Shown: positions 8,873 through 19,067, numbered from the stretch's first letter. The stretch: DNA of 64,000 nt from Thalassotalea algicola (GCF_012932965.1 NZ_JABBXH010000007.1:93242-157241); one strand, 5' to 3'. Numbers and translations: made by a program. Notes: a model not told the origin generated them from the letters alone.

Positions 8873-11497
8873 GTGGAAAATAACAATACCATACCCAGTC
8901 AATTTCAAACCCCTTTTTGTGTAAGCGCTCCCAATTTGTCGAGCGCTGATATTTGCGCGCTCAGTCAAGAGTTTAACCAATGGTTATTATCTATATTTAA
9001 CAATATAGATATGGAACTAATTATTCAGGCTCGCGCATATTATGTCGATTTATTACTTTCAAAACTTTGGACTCAACATCAGCTTGATGAGTACCAAGTG
9101 AGTCTGCTTGCTGTTGGTGGTTATGGCCGTGGTGAACTGCATCCACAATCAGACGTTGATATTTTGCTACTTACTCAAAAACAAACAACAACAGAGTTAG
9201 AAGAAAAGATTGGCGCATTCATCACACAACTATGGGATGTAAAACTCGATATTGGTCACAGCGTACGTGATATTCAAGAATGCTTAAAACAAGCAGTTAA
9301 TGACGTAACCGTTGCTACTAACCTGATGGAAATGAGGTTGGTTTGTGGGAATAAAATTCTATCCGATCAACTACAGCCATTGTTACAAGAAGACGTTTTT
9401 TGGACTTCGCAAAAATTCTTTATTGCCAAACGTGATGAACAAGAAGCACGCCACCAACAATATCATGGTGCCTCATACACGTTAGAGCCAAATTTAAAAG
9501 CTAACCCTGGCGGTTTACGGGATATTCAAACCATCGCTTGGGTTGCAAAGCGACACTTTATGGCAAATTCGCTAGAAGAGTTAATTAATCATAACTATCT
9601 AACATTAAACGAGCATAACGAGCTAATTGAGTGTCAAGACTATTTATGGCGTATGCGTTTTGCCCTCCACCACGTCGCTGGCCGCAGCGAAAATAGATTG
9701 CTATTCGACTACCAAGCAGACGTTGCAAAAATGTTGGGGTTTGGTGATGCTGGAAAGCCAGCTGTTGAACGCATGATGAAACGGTTTTTCCGCATTATCG
9801 GCCGCGTTGAAGAGCTTAATAAAATGTTACTTCAACATTTTGAAAAAGAAATCTTAAATAAAGGTAAAACGCCTGAAATAATTGAAATAAATAATGATTT
9901 CTATATCGAAGATGGTCTAATCAAAGTTTATAGTAATCGAATATTTATGCGCTCGGTTAAAATCATGGAAATGTTTTTAGTCATTGCAGAAAACCCAGCG
10001 ATTAAAGGTCTTCACCCTGATACTTTGCGTTTATTACGTAATACACGTCGCCGCTTAATTTCTCGCCTAAATGATTATGAGGAAAGCCGTCAGCTTTTTG
10101 TCAAAATTATTAAGCACCCTCGTGGCCTTGGGTTGGCATTTAACTTAATGCACCGACACAGTATTTTGTCGGCTTATCTACCTGAGTGGCGCTCTATTGT
10201 CGGGCAAATGCAATTTGATTTATTCCATGCATATTCAGTAGACGAACACAGTTTTCGCTTAATTAAAAATTTATATCGTTTTAGCCAACCTGAACACAAT
10301 CATGAGTTTCCACTTTGTAGCAAAATAGTTCAACGCATTCGTAAACCAGAAGTGCTATATTTCGCAGGTATCTTCCACGATATCGCAAAAGGCCGAGGCG
10401 GCGACCATGCCGAACTTGGCGCGATTGACGCTCTTAACTTTGCCAAAATGCACAATATCAATGATCACGATGGTCGCATGATCTCTTGGCTAGTAAAAGA
10501 GCATTTAACCATGTCAGTAACTGCTCAACGACGAGACATTTCAGATCCCGATGTCATCAAGGAATTTGGAGACATCGTCCGAGATGAAGCTCATTTAGAC
10601 TATCTATACTGTTTAACCGTTGCCGATATGCGAGCAACGAACGAGAGCCTTTGGAATAGCTGGAAAGCAAATCTGCTAGAAGAGTTATACAATGCAACCA
10701 AACGCGCCTTTAGACGCGGTTTAGAAAAGCCGGTTGATTTGCGTTCAAAAATAAGAGAAAACCAAGATCAAGCATTAGAATTGTTGTTTGAAAGAAATAC
10801 CGACAAAGACGAGATAGAAACACTATGGCAAGAATTTAAAGCAGATTACTTCTTGCGCTACTCGCCTGACCAAATATGTTGGCATACACGTCATATTTTG
10901 GCTCATGATAGAAGTGAGCCTATGGTATTAATTAGCCCTAAGCCATACCGTGGCGGCACAGAAGTATTTGTATTCACGCAAGATCAAGCCAATATTTTCG
11001 CCAATACTGTTGCGATATTAGGTAATAAACGCCTATCTATTCACGATGCCAAAATCATTACCAGTAAAACCGGGTATACACTCAATACTTTTGTGGTGCT
11101 TGATCATCAATCAAAACCGATTGATGATGAGTATCGTATGGTTGAAATTTCACAATCATTAGTCAAGCGCTTAAATCAAGACACATTAAACACGATTGAA
11201 GTTCAACCCGTATCGAAAAGATTCAAGACATTTAAAGTCAAAACTCAAGTAAGCTTTATCGATACCGAAGATAAAAAATCCACTATGTTAGAGATTTTGG
11301 CTGCCGATCGACCAGGTTTGCTCGCCAGCTTTGCGCAAGTTTTCCAAGATCTGAAATTACATATTCATACCGCAAAAATCACCACGTTTGGTGAAAAAGC
11401 AGAAGATGTATTTACCGTATCTAATGCTGATGGCCAGCAGTTAACCGAACAAGAAAAAACTCTACTAAGTGAACGCCTTCGTGGTGATATCACTTAA
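8873..11497 (+). CDS. glnD: Bifunctional uridylyltransferase/uridylyl-removing enzyme GlnD
   Basis: Senses glutamine and uridylylates or deuridylylates PII proteins, controlling glutamine synthetase and nitrogen regulation. The 874-residue protein carries the nucleotidyltransferase motif [19 protein letters not shown] (residues 82-100, with both catalytic Asp). It then has a PII-uridylyltransferase linker, an HD domain with [19 protein letters not shown] near residue 500, and two C-terminal ACT domains. The second ACT domain starts near [18 protein letters not shown]. The start is GTG at 8873 with no strong ribosome-binding site, suggesting coupling to map. Length and domain order are standard. 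Confidence 0.96.
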   Translation: MENNNTIPSQFQTPFCVSAPNLSSADICALSQEFNQWLLSIFNNIDMELIIQARAYYVDLLLSKLWTQHQLDEYQVSLLAVGGYGRGELHPQSDVDILLLTQKQTTTELEEKIGAFITQLWDVKLDIGHSVRDIQECLKQAVNDVTVATNLMEMRLVCGNKILSDQLQPLLQEDVFWTSQKFFIAKRDEQEARHQQYHGASYTLEPNLKANPGGLRDIQTIAWVAKRHFMANSLEELINHNYLTLNEHNELIECQDYLWRMRFALHHVAGRSENRLLFDYQADVAKMLGFGDAGKPAVERMMKRFFRIIGRVEELNKMLLQHFEKEILNKGKTPEIIEINNDFYIEDGLIKVYSNRIFMRSVKIMEMFLVIAENPAIKGLHPDTLRLLRNTRRRLISRLNDYEESRQLFVKIIKHPRGLGLAFNLMHRHSILSAYLPEWRSIVGQMQFDLFHAYSVDEHSFRLIKNLYRFSQPEHNHEFPLCSKIVQRIRKPEVLYFAGIFHDIAKGRGGDHAELGAIDALNFAKMHNINDHDGRMISWLVKEHLTMSVTAQRRDISDPDVIKEFGDIVRDEAHLDYLYCLTVADMRATNESLWNSWKANLLEELYNATKRAFRRGLEKPVDLRSKIRENQDQALELLFERNTDKDEIETLWQEFKADYFLRYSPDQICWHTRHILAHDRSEPMVLISPKPYRGGTEVFVFTQDQANIFANTVAILGNKRLSIHDAKIITSKTGYTLNTFVVLDHQSKPIDDEYRMVEISQSLVKRLNQDTLNTIEVQPVSKRFKTFKVKTQVSFIDTEDKKSTMLEILAADRPGLLASFAQVFQDLKLHIHTAKITTFGEKAEDVFTVSNADGQQLTEQEKTLLSERLRGDIT

Positions 11498-11518
11498 ATT
11501 GAACTCACAGGAATTATC

Positions 11519-12349
11519 ATGAGCAACTTACAAGCTACAATTGAACAAGCATTCGAAAATAGAATGTCTATTACACCAAGTACTGTCACGCCAGAAGTAA
11601 AAGATGCAGTGCTTTCTGCACTTGCCGCCCTCAACAATGGTAGTGCACGTGTTGCAGAAAAAGTTGCTGGCGAATGGGTAGTACACCAATGGCTTAAAAA
11701 AGCCGTATTACTTAGTTTTCGCATTTGGGACAACACTGTGATTGACGGTGCTGAAAGTAAATTTTTCGATAAAGTTCCATTAAAATACAGCAATTACACA
11801 CAAGAAATGTTTGAAGCTGATGGTGTTCGCGTTGTACCGCCTGCAGCCGTTAGAACGGGTAGCTTTGTCGGTAAAAATGTTGTTGTTATGCCAAGCTATA
11901 TAAACATTGGCGCTTTTGTTGACGAAGGCACTATGGTTGATACTTGGGCCACAGTTGGCTCATGTGCTCAAATTGGTAAAAATGTCCATTTATCTGGTGG
12001 TGTCGGCATTGGTGGCGTATTAGAGCCACTGCAAGCAGGGCCAACTATCATTGAAGACAACTGCTTTATCGGCGCTCGTTCTGAAATTGTTGAAGGCGTT
12101 GTTGTTGAAGAAGGTGCTGTAATATCAATGGGTGTCTATATTGGTCAAAGTACACGTATTTTTGATCGTGAAACGGGTGAGGTACATTATGGTCGCGTTC
12201 CGGCAGGCTCGGTTGTGGTGCCAGGAAACTTACCGTCTAAATGTGGGACTTATAGCTTATACGCTGCGATAATTGTGAAAAAAGTAGATGCTAAAACACG
12301 TGCTAAAGTGGGCATCAATGCACTACTTCGTTCAGTTACTGACGAGTAA
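11519..12349 (+). CDS. dapD: 2,3,4,5-tetrahydropyridine-2,6-dicarboxylate N-succinyltransferase
   Basis: Succinylates tetrahydrodipicolinate in the lysine/diaminopimelate pathway. The 276-residue protein has the left-handed beta-helix hexapeptide pattern from about residue 105 on ([24 protein letters not shown]), and [31 protein letters not shown], the conserved DapD block. The ATG has AGGA about 8 bases upstream. It follows glnD by 21 bases in the usual map-glnD-dapD order and ends before a hairpin terminator. Confidence 0.96.
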   Translation: MSNLQATIEQAFENRMSITPSTVTPEVKDAVLSALAALNNGSARVAEKVAGEWVVHQWLKKAVLLSFRIWDNTVIDGAESKFFDKVPLKYSNYTQEMFEADGVRVVPPAAVRTGSFVGKNVVVMPSYINIGAFVDEGTMVDTWATVGSCAQIGKNVHLSGGVGIGGVLEPLQAGPTIIEDNCFIGARSEIVEGVVVEEGAVISMGVYIGQSTRIFDRETGEVHYGRVPAGSVVVPGNLPSKCGTYSLYAAIIVKKVDAKTRAKVGINALLRSVTDE

Positions 12350-12369
12350 TATTTAAACAAAAACCAATA

Positions 12370-12420
12370 AACGCTAAATTTTTGACACTAAGAAAAGTGG
12401 CTTAATTTGGCGTTTTTTTA
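12370..12420 (+). terminator. Terminator after dapD
   Basis: AACGCTAAATT (12370-12380) pairs with AATTTGGCGTT (12404-12414) with one G-U pair. A small inner CACT/AGTG stem lies in the loop, and a run of seven T follows on the plus strand. Confidence 0.75.
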
Positions 12421-12564
12421 TGCTCAATTGAAAAATAAATAAACAAATTAATTGTTTTAACTAGAGGGACTTAGTAACAAAACAAAGCTAAATCTTTCCG
12501 TCAAAAATACGTTTGGTATAGCCCTTGCTCTATTGGGTTAAAGGCAGTAACTAAGCAGTTAACC

Positions 12565-12921
12565 ATGATGACATTTAAAACTTTATTTAGCTTAATATTA
12601 ATCACCTTGATCAGCGCATGCTCTAGTACTCAAGAGTATAGTTATCAAGATTATCCAATAGAGAAAAAATCGTTAACTAACGATACCGAATTGCTCGTTA
12701 ACTTACTAAAGCGCCCTACTACTGCAGATCAAATAATGATGGCACAATTTGCCGCAACACAATCACAATATTTTAATTTGCCACAAGTGAGCTACGTCAG
12801 AATTAGAGGCAATAAGCAGTCTAACAGTATTGAAAGCGACAATAGTCAACCTCAACATCACTTAGATATTTTATATAGCAATATTGAAGCGAACCTAGCG
12901 CAGGTTTCTGCACCTTACTAG
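12565..12921 (+). CDS. Putative lipoprotein, unknown function
   Basis: The 118-residue protein begins with a lipoprotein signal peptide (MMTFKTLFSLILITLISACSS) with the lipobox LISAC and predicted lipidation at Cys19; Ser at +2 suggests outer-membrane sorting. The mature part is short, Gln-rich and without a motif I recognise. The first two codons are both ATG, so the start could be 12568. Its stop overlaps the convergent truC stop by four bases. Confidence 0.75.
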   Translation: MMTFKTLFSLILITLISACSSTQEYSYQDYPIEKKSLTNDTELLVNLLKRPTTADQIMMAQFAATQSQYFNLPQVSYVRIRGNKQSNSIESDNSQPQHHLDILYSNIEANLAQVSAPY

Positions 12922-13691
12922 GCTAGCTCTACTTGCCATTCCAGCTGGTCAAATAACTGCTGCCACTGTTGGTCAAATGAAGCCGATATCATTATCGGCT
13001 TTTTTGTTACTGGATGATCAAATTGCAAACTCTGTGCGAACAACATCAAGCGTTTAAAGCCAAACTCTTGGTGAAAAAATGGGTTTTGCTTGTTATCACC
13101 ATAATTTACATCACCGATAATAGGAAACCTAAGGTGCGCTAGATGCCGCCTTATTTGATGTCGCCTTCCTGTTTTAGGTTTAAGCCTTACCAACGAATAG
13201 CGAACGCTATCATAACGCCCAACTGGTTTATTAATTACCCCTTGTTGCAAGGTCTGGTATTCGGTAATCGCCAGCTGAGCTTCCTTGTCTTGACTCGCAA
13301 ATTTATCACCTATTTTATCTAGCTTAGGTTTGAGTGGGTAATCTACTACACCACATTCATTCAAAAAGCCTCGCACCAACGCGAAGTAAGTTTTTTCAAT
13401 TGCCCTTTGATCAAACAGTTCGTTAAGTGCTTTTGCTGTTTTCTCGTCAAGTGCAAACAACAGCACACCGCTTGTTGGTTTGTCGAGTCGATGAATTGGG
13501 TAAACATATTTACCCACTTGATCACGCACTAGCTGCAAAGCGAAATATTTTTCATGGCGGTCTAAAAAACTACGATGAACGAATAGTCCAGCAGGCTTAT
13601 CCACCGCTACCATATAATCATCTTGATAGAGAATATTTAATACCGGTTTTTCATCCAGTTCGCATTCATTTAATTGTTCAGTCATGATCAT
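12918..13691 (-). CDS. truC: tRNA pseudouridine(65) synthase TruC
   Basis: RluA-family pseudouridine synthase that in E. coli modifies U65 of tRNA. From the ATG at 13691 it has about 257 residues: ILYQDDYMVAVDKPAGLFVHRSFLDRHE closely parallels the E. coli TruC N-terminus. It is followed by the catalytic IHRLDKPTSGVLLFA (Asp) and RLKPKTGRRHQIRRHLAHL. The ATG at 13691 has GGA seven bases upstream and is preferred to the TTG at 13694; 13685 is possible. A small frame that may be a decayed yqcC lies immediately upstream, echoing E. coli yqcC-truC. Confidence 0.88.
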   Translation of the reverse strand: MIMTEQLNECELDEKPVLNILYQDDYMVAVDKPAGLFVHRSFLDRHEKYFALQLVRDQVGKYVYPIHRLDKPTSGVLLFALDEKTAKALNELFDQRAIEKTYFALVRGFLNECGVVDYPLKPKLDKIGDKFASQDKEAQLAITEYQTLQQGVINKPVGRYDSVRYSLVRLKPKTGRRHQIRRHLAHLRFPIIGDVNYGDNKQNPFFHQEFGFKRLMLFAQSLQFDHPVTKKPIMISASFDQQWQQLFDQLEWQVELA

Positions 13692-13812
13692 CAATTAGTC
13701 CACACTGTCTACTACGTAACGTATCGCCACAAAAAAATTTTGTTGATAATGAACTTAACATCGCACTTAATAGTGCTTTTAGTGCACGTAGTTGTTGAAT
13801 ATCTCGAGTCAT
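13678..13812 (-). pseudogene. Small frame upstream of truC, possible yqcC remnant
   Basis: An ATG frame of 44 codons reads MTRDIQQLRALKALLSAML then SLSTKFFCGDTLRSRQCG and overlaps the truC start by 14 bases. The segment IQQLRALKALLSAM resembles the N-terminal helix of E. coli YqcC, and STKFFCGDTL loosely resembles its STQPFFMDTM segment. The middle and the C-terminal half of a normal YqcC (about 109 residues) are missing. In E. coli yqcC lies directly upstream of truC, so a degenerate copy is plausible. Similarity is judged by eye and weak; it could also be a genuine short protein or chance. Confidence 0.35.
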
Positions 13813-13882
13813 CGGAATTTCTCATAGTGTTATCGGCATATTATCGGTAAAATTCCCGACAAATTCGACTAGTAATTAAGTT

Positions 13883-14893
13883 ATGGATCGCATAGATACT
13901 ATTTCAGAGCTTTTGTTGTGCTCTGGCTCCCAATATCGCATCTACGATATAGGTAGAAAAATAACCAAAATTTCAAAAGAAGACTTTAATCGCCTAGAGC
14001 AAAATCAAATGCCCTATCCATACCCAATTCAGGGGCATGCTATTTTTGCAGTTGCATTTTGGCAAGTAAAAGCTAAAACGCCATATTTGTGGTTTATTAA
14101 ACTACCACTTGATGAGAGAGGTTTATTAAACCAAGGCGCAAGGAATCATTTTATTGCGATTATTGTTGAAGCACTTGGTTCAGATCTTACTGTCGATCCT
14201 TCTGAAAAACAGCAAGAACTGCTAAATAGTAACCCGTACCATGTACAACCTGCAGAATATAAACTTGCTGCAATTAATAGCTTAGTGCGAAAAGAACTCA
14301 AGCAAAGTGCCAGTATTCACTTTGAGCATTTTCAAACCTATATCAACGGCCAAATGGCATGGGATGACTGGAAAAACATAGGTATTCAGGGAATCAACGA
14401 TTTAGCTTGCGAATTATCGCAGCCAGAAATAGCTCAAGCTGTTGCGGCGAATGTAAAGCAATTTCCTGAGCAGGTATTCTTCCCATTGTGTCAGGCACTT
14501 GAAAATCACGAGTTACCACTGTCTATTATCGACGCCCTTCTCGAACTCGAGAAAAACAGAAATGAACATGCAATTACCGTACATGTCATCCGAGCATTTT
14601 CTAGCACCACAGAGCATCCGCATGTTCAGCAGTTTATCGCATCATTGTTAAACGAACCGCAAACCGACGATATCTATATCACAATTGCTGGTCGTTGCTG
14701 GCAAGCTATATCAGCACAAGGTCTTGAACAACTACTCTCGGGGTTAGCCAAACAGAAAGATTTAGCGCTATTCAGTGCTATTTTTAAAGATCTAGTTGCA
14801 ATTCCTTTACTAAGGCCTCATGTATTTGCATTAATGCGCAGTGATACACGCAGCGATGCTCTAGCAAAAGCTATTGGGCAACTATTTAATTGA
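13883..14893 (+). CDS. DUF3549 family protein
   Basis: A 336-residue soluble protein without signal peptide. The N-terminal block, IYDIGRKITKISKEDFNRLEQNQMPYPYP followed by HAIFAVAFW and PYLWFIKLPLDERGLLNQGARNHF, is the pattern I recognise as DUF3549, common in marine gammaproteobacteria. The C-terminal half is helical and repeat-like. It is followed 13 bases later by a DUF3301 gene, a pairing seen in this group. Function unknown. Confidence 0.75.
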   Translation: MDRIDTISELLLCSGSQYRIYDIGRKITKISKEDFNRLEQNQMPYPYPIQGHAIFAVAFWQVKAKTPYLWFIKLPLDERGLLNQGARNHFIAIIVEALGSDLTVDPSEKQQELLNSNPYHVQPAEYKLAAINSLVRKELKQSASIHFEHFQTYINGQMAWDDWKNIGIQGINDLACELSQPEIAQAVAANVKQFPEQVFFPLCQALENHELPLSIIDALLELEKNRNEHAITVHVIRAFSSTTEHPHVQQFIASLLNEPQTDDIYITIAGRCWQAISAQGLEQLLSGLAKQKDLALFSAIFKDLVAIPLLRPHVFALMRSDTRSDALAKAIGQLFN

Positions 14894-14906
14894 AAGAGTA
14901 AAGTTT

Positions 14907-15206
14907 ATGGGTGATATTTACCTACTACTCGGTATTTTCTTGATCGGTTGGTATTTTTGGTATTTAAGAAAGGTTGCGGAAATGGCACGAGTGCATGCCG
15001 TTCGTTACTGTAAACAACAAGGATTGCAATTTATTTCAATTGCCAGACAAAGTGCCAAACCAAGCTTTGGAAAAAGAGAAGGTATTTATATTAAAAGCTG
15101 TTTCGAATTTGAATTTAGTGGTGACGGGGAATCTAGTGCTATAGGAATTATCCATCTTAATGGATTAAGGCTTAATCATATCGATCTACCTGCTTACAAG
15201 ATATAG
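14907..15206 (+). CDS. DUF3301 family membrane-anchored protein
   Basis: A 99-residue protein with one N-terminal membrane segment (GDIYLLLGIFLIGWYFWYL) followed by the basic, cytoplasmic-looking ARVHAVRYCKQQGLQFISIA, the typical DUF3301 pattern. The frame is open upstream to an ATG at 14874, but the ATG at 14907 has GAAAGAG just before it and follows the DUF3549 stop, so it is preferred. Probably co-transcribed with the DUF3549 gene. Function unknown. Confidence 0.75.
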   Translation: MGDIYLLLGIFLIGWYFWYLRKVAEMARVHAVRYCKQQGLQFISIARQSAKPSFGKREGIYIKSCFEFEFSGDGESSAIGIIHLNGLRLNHIDLPAYKI

Positions 15207-15226
15207 TCTTAATGTTTACTCCATAA

Positions 15227-15258
15227 AAAAAGCCAAATGTAATGACATTTGGCTTTTT
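15227..15258. terminator. Bidirectional terminator
   Basis: Perfect 14-base arms AAAAAGCCAAATGT and ACATTTGGCTTTTT close an AATG loop between the convergent DUF3301 and mmsA genes. A and T runs on both sides allow termination in both directions. Confidence 0.93.
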
Positions 15259-15291
15259 ATTTGTGTTTTATGTTTTACAGCAATTTAACCG

Positions 15292-16794
15292 TTATTTAAG
15301 GCTGATTGTCGTGTGCACTTCTGAGCCATCTTGATGATCAGGTTCAAACCAACGAGCTGTAACAGACTTAGTTTGTGTCCAGAAACTAATGGTTTGCTTA
15401 CCATTTGGCCCTAAATCACCTAATTTTGACGCACGAGAACCAGTAAAGCTGAAGTAAGCTACAGGTACAGGGATCGGTACATTAATACCTACTTGACCTA
15501 CATCAATATCATTTTCAAATTTACGAGCATTCCAACCACTCGATGTAAATAATGAAGTACCGTTACCATTAGGGTTAGCATTAATAATTTCAATCGCTTC
15601 TTCTAATGTATCAGCTTCCAGTACACATAACGCTGGGCCAAAAATTTCTTGCGTATAAATATCCATATCAGTCGTTACGTTAGAGAACATTGTAGGACCA
15701 ACAAAGTTACCTTTCTCATAACCTTCAACCACACAATCGCGACCATCTACTAGCAATTTAGCACCTTGTTCTACGCCAGAATTAAGAATGCGGATTATGC
15801 GCTCTTTAGCTTGCGGCGATACTACAGGGCCAAGATCAGCATCACGCTGTGTTCCTGGGCCAACTTTCATTAACTTGGCACGCTCAGCAATTTCAGGCAA
15901 CCAGTTACGTGCTTCACCAACTAAAATAGTCACTGGGTTTGCCATACAACGCTGGCCTGCGGCACCAAAGGCACTACCAAGTAAATCGTTAATCGCGCGA
16001 TCTTTATTAGCGTCAGGCATGATAACCATATGGTTCTTTGCGCCCATCATCGATTGACAGCGTTTACCATGTTTACTTGCATGATTATAAACATGTGTTC
16101 CAACATGAGTTGAGCCGATAAATGAAACCGCTTTTACTTCATCAGCTTCAATTAATTGATTAACTGTATCTGGACCACCATGAACAACATTAATAACACC
16201 AGCAGGTAAACCAGCTTCAATCGCTAACTCAACAAAACGAATAGTAGACGACGGGTCTTGCTCTGATGGTTTTAAAACAAATGTGTTACCACAAGCAATT
16301 GCAGGAGGAAACATAAATGCCGCTAACATCACAGGGAAGTTAAACGCAGTAATACCAACACCAACACCTAGTGGTTTGTTTAATGTATAAGTATCTACGC
16401 CTGTTGCAGCGTTATTCGCCATTTCACCAAGTTGTAAACGAGTAATAGAACATGCATTTTCAATTGCTTCTAATGCACGACCCACTTCACCTTCAGCGTC
16501 TGGTAAGGTCTTACCATGTTCTTCAGTAATTAACGCACCAATTTCTTCTACGTTATTACGTACTAGTTCTTGGAACTTAAGCATAATGCGCATGCGATTA
16601 GTTAATGAAACCTTTGACCAAGTTTTAAATGCGTCATGGGCTGCAGATACTGCTGCCTGTACTTCTTCCGGCGTTGCCATAGGCACACGAGCAACTACTT
16701 CTTGTGTTGCAGGGTTTAAGACATCTAACCAGTCATTTGATTTCGATTGTACTTTCTCACCGTTAATAATCAGTGGAATTTCTTTAATAGACAT
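15292..16794 (-). CDS. mmsA: CoA-acylating methylmalonate-semialdehyde dehydrogenase
   Basis: Oxidises (methyl)malonate semialdehyde to acyl-CoA with NAD and CoA, in valine and beta-alanine/inositol breakdown. The 500-residue aldehyde-dehydrogenase-fold protein has GVGVGITAFNFPVMLAAFM, the Rossmann SFIGSTHVG, the MmsA-specific GAKNHMVIMPDA in place of the general-base Glu motif, and the catalytic Cys in FGAAGQRCMANP. Unlike classic mms clusters it stands alone, divergent from a LysR gene that may control it. Confidence 0.93.
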   Translation of the reverse strand: MSIKEIPLIINGEKVQSKSNDWLDVLNPATQEVVARVPMATPEEVQAAVSAAHDAFKTWSKVSLTNRMRIMLKFQELVRNNVEEIGALITEEHGKTLPDAEGEVGRALEAIENACSITRLQLGEMANNAATGVDTYTLNKPLGVGVGITAFNFPVMLAAFMFPPAIACGNTFVLKPSEQDPSSTIRFVELAIEAGLPAGVINVVHGGPDTVNQLIEADEVKAVSFIGSTHVGTHVYNHASKHGKRCQSMMGAKNHMVIMPDANKDRAINDLLGSAFGAAGQRCMANPVTILVGEARNWLPEIAERAKLMKVGPGTQRDADLGPVVSPQAKERIIRILNSGVEQGAKLLVDGRDCVVEGYEKGNFVGPTMFSNVTTDMDIYTQEIFGPALCVLEADTLEEAIEIINANPNGNGTSLFTSSGWNARKFENDIDVGQVGINVPIPVPVAYFSFTGSRASKLGDLGPNGKQTISFWTQTKSVTARWFEPDHQDGSEVHTTISLK

Positions 16795-16867
16795 AAAAGC
16801 CCCTTTGTAAGTTTTCAGGACGAAGTAAAATTGCTGACTACGTTATGCCTATTTCACTTGAACAACA

Positions 16868-16897
16868 ATATGCATAAGTGCAAAATACATTGCATAT
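16868..16897. promoter_or_regulatory. Candidate operator between mmsA and LysR gene
   Basis: Inverted repeat ATATGCA (16868-16874) and TGCATAT (16891-16897) with a 16-base spacer, in the 137-base divergent region; a further TGCA lies inside. LysR-type regulators often bind such dyads between themselves and their target. Identity is inferred from position. Confidence 0.45.
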
Positions 16898-16931
16898 ATA
16901 CAAACCAGCTAATTTTTAAAGTGATAAGTTG

Positions 16932-17822
16932 ATGAATTGGGACGATATTAAGATTTTTTTGGAAGTTGCTCGTACTGAAAAATTAACCGAGGCATCCAAG
17001 CGCTTAAGTAAAGATGTTTCGACGGTTTCTCGGCGCCTACATAAACTTGAAGAAAGCTTAAGTACTCAACTGTTTGAACGAACAACTGATGGCCACCGAT
17101 TAACTGACGACGGTAAAGCTTTGCTCTGCCATGCCCAGCACATGGAAATTAATGCTAATCAAGCGCTATCTCAAATCAAAGATAACAACGCAGATAATTC
17201 AGGGTTGGTACGAATAGGGTTAACGGAGGCCTTTGGTAACTTCTTCATCGCCCCCAATATTCACTCGTTGCAAAATCAACATCCCAACCTAGCTATCGAC
17301 TTAATTAATTTTACCAGAGATGTAAAAATAACGCGTAATGAAGCTGATATTGCCATTGCGCTAGAGATGCCTAAATCAAGTTCTGTCATAGGAACGAAAC
17401 TATGTGACTACCGTTTACAATTATATGGTCATCAACGATATTTACATGAACAGGCACTTACCGTAAATAGCGCAAACCTGTCTAATCAACGCTGGGTGAG
17501 TTATGTAGATGAACTAATGTTTACCGAACAATTAAGCTACTTGAAAGAAATCGCCACTGAAATTACGCCTGTATATAGAAGTAATAGTGTAGTCAGTCAA
17601 CATTCAGCGATTAAAAGTGGCGTAGGAATAGGCATTTTACCTTGCTTTTTAGCGGACCAAGACCCTAGCTTAATCAAGTTATGTGCTAATGAAATAAACA
17701 TAAAGCGCAGTTTTTATCTAATCACACATCCTGAAAGTAAACGCCTGCCACGCGTTGCATTGGTATGGGAATTCTTAAAGCAACTTGCCAAGAATAAACA
17801 GTCACAATTAATGCCGAATTAA
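16932..17822 (+). CDS. LysR-type transcriptional regulator
   Basis: A 296-residue regulator with the N-terminal winged helix-turn-helix (NWDDIKIFLEVARTEKLTEASKRLSKDVSTVSRRLHKLEESL) and a LysR substrate-binding domain (LVRIGLTEAFGNFFIAP onward, GVGIGILPCFLAD). The ATG at 16932 is chosen over a TTG one codon upstream. Divergently transcribed from mmsA, so it probably controls mmsA and itself; the inducer cannot be read from sequence. Confidence 0.9.
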   Translation: MNWDDIKIFLEVARTEKLTEASKRLSKDVSTVSRRLHKLEESLSTQLFERTTDGHRLTDDGKALLCHAQHMEINANQALSQIKDNNADNSGLVRIGLTEAFGNFFIAPNIHSLQNQHPNLAIDLINFTRDVKITRNEADIAIALEMPKSSSVIGTKLCDYRLQLYGHQRYLHEQALTVNSANLSNQRWVSYVDELMFTEQLSYLKEIATEITPVYRSNSVVSQHSAIKSGVGIGILPCFLADQDPSLIKLCANEINIKRSFYLITHPESKRLPRVALVWEFLKQLAKNKQSQLMPN

Positions 17823-17837
17823 AACTAACAACTAAAG

Positions 17838-18326
17838 CTAACAATTAAAGTCAAACAGCATATTTTCTTCAGTATCGTTATATTTAACGATGCCTTGCCT
17901 GATAAAGCCGAGTTTTTCTAGCAAGGACTGTGAAGCCTGATTAGCTAGTGAGGTTATTGCTAATATTGGTCGATGATTCCCATAGTATTCAAGCACAGCC
18001 TGGCATGCTTCAAAAGCATACCCTTGCCGATAGTGATTATCTGAAATAGCGTATCCCAAATCAGGAGAATCCAAATAATCTCGTTTAAGTAAACCACACA
18101 TACCGACTAACTCTCCGTTATGCAATTGCACGGCCATTAAGCTATAACCATGCTCTTTTTGACAAAGTAACGGACCTGTTTCTAAATATTCATGCGCTTC
18201 AACTTTATTGCTCACTTTTTTATCACCAATGTTGGCAATAAACTCTGGCTGATTGAGTAGCTCAACAATAAAACGCCAATCATCAAGCCTAAATGGCCGA
18301 ATAGTTAGTCTTTTAGTTTTGATCAT
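17838..18326 (-). CDS. GNAT family N-acetyltransferase (RimJ/RimL-like)
   Basis: A 162-residue protein starting MIKTKRLTIRPFRLDDWRFIVELL, the usual N-terminus of the RimJ/RimL-like branch, with LGYAISDNHYRQGYAFEACQAVLEYY (acetyl-CoA-binding motif A) and NQASQSLLEKLGF (motif B). The acceptor is unknown. It begins three bases after the tapT stop, so the two are probably co-transcribed. Confidence 0.88.
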   Translation of the reverse strand: MIKTKRLTIRPFRLDDWRFIVELLNQPEFIANIGDKKVSNKVEAHEYLETGPLLCQKEHGYSLMAVQLHNGELVGMCGLLKRDYLDSPDLGYAISDNHYRQGYAFEACQAVLEYYGNHRPILAITSLANQASQSLLEKLGFIRQGIVKYNDTEENMLFDFNC

Positions 18327-18329
18327 AAA

Positions 18330-19067
18330 TTAATACACCTTTTCAATAAAAGATAGATACCTTTTCAAGGCATCACCACGCCCTAAATTCGGCTGACAAA
18401 CACTTTTTTGATATTGATAATTAAATAAATCAAACCATAAAGATAAATGCTGAGCACTAATTTGTTCACCTAGTAGTGCTAACATACGTGAAGCTACTTG
18501 AGCAGTTGCCAACTGATTTTCAAGCACCGCCTCCCTAATGTAATTTTCTCGCGTACTCTCTCCTGTTTCACTAAAACTGACGACAGGAAACTTTTCCAAG
18601 TAAGGGCTTTTGCGAAACATCTTTTTGGCTTCTCGCCAACTTCCATCTAACAATATAAACAAAGGCTTTTTTCCTTGTTGAATTGGTAATGGCAATTCGT
18701 TTTCATATACAGATTGTTGCTCTGCTGCATATTGACTTGGAAACACGATAACTGGCACAAAAGTATCGTCAGACAACAACGCTAGTAAGTTAGCATTCGC
18801 TTCTGTTCTAGACCATATATAAGCATATGTATCAGGTACAACGTCAGCAATTAAACGTGCAGTATTGCTTGGTTTCAAGACCTCAGCATCATGCATAAGT
18901 ATCAAAAATGCTGCTTGTGAACTGGTGCTTCTTTTATATTGGCATATACAGTTAAGCATAGATACTTGGCAGTTTTCACAACGAACAACTTTTTTACCTC
19001 GCGCATTAAATGGCTTAGTACTGATACTTTTTCGATGTTCGTATAGCCGCCGAATAGCGTGAGACAT
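18330..19067 (-). CDS. tapT: tRNA-uridine aminocarboxypropyltransferase (DTW-domain protein)
   Basis: Likely transfers the 3-amino-3-carboxypropyl group of SAM to U47 of tRNA (acp3U), as E. coli TapT/YfiP. The 245-residue protein has an N-terminal CENC...CICQ cysteine set (possible metal site), LMHDAEVLKPSNTARLIADVVPDTYAYIWSR, and the signature PLFILLDGSWREAKKMFRKSPYL, where the family D-x-T-W appears as DGSW. Followed directly by a GNAT gene. Confidence 0.85.
   Translation of the reverse strand: MSHAIRRLYEHRKSISTKPFNARGKKVVRCENCQVSMLNCICQYKRSTSSQAAFLILMHDAEVLKPSNTARLIADVVPDTYAYIWSRTEANANLLALLSDDTFVPVIVFPSQYAAEQQSVYENELPLPIQQGKKPLFILLDGSWREAKKMFRKSPYLEKFPVVSFSETGESTRENYIREAVLENQLATAQVASRMLALLGEQISAQHLSLWFDLFNYQYQKSVCQPNLGRGDALKRYLSFIEKVY

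Noticed and set aside
13427..13687. 86-codon plus-strand frame opposite truC
   Set aside because: It overlaps a strongly supported gene and has no family features.
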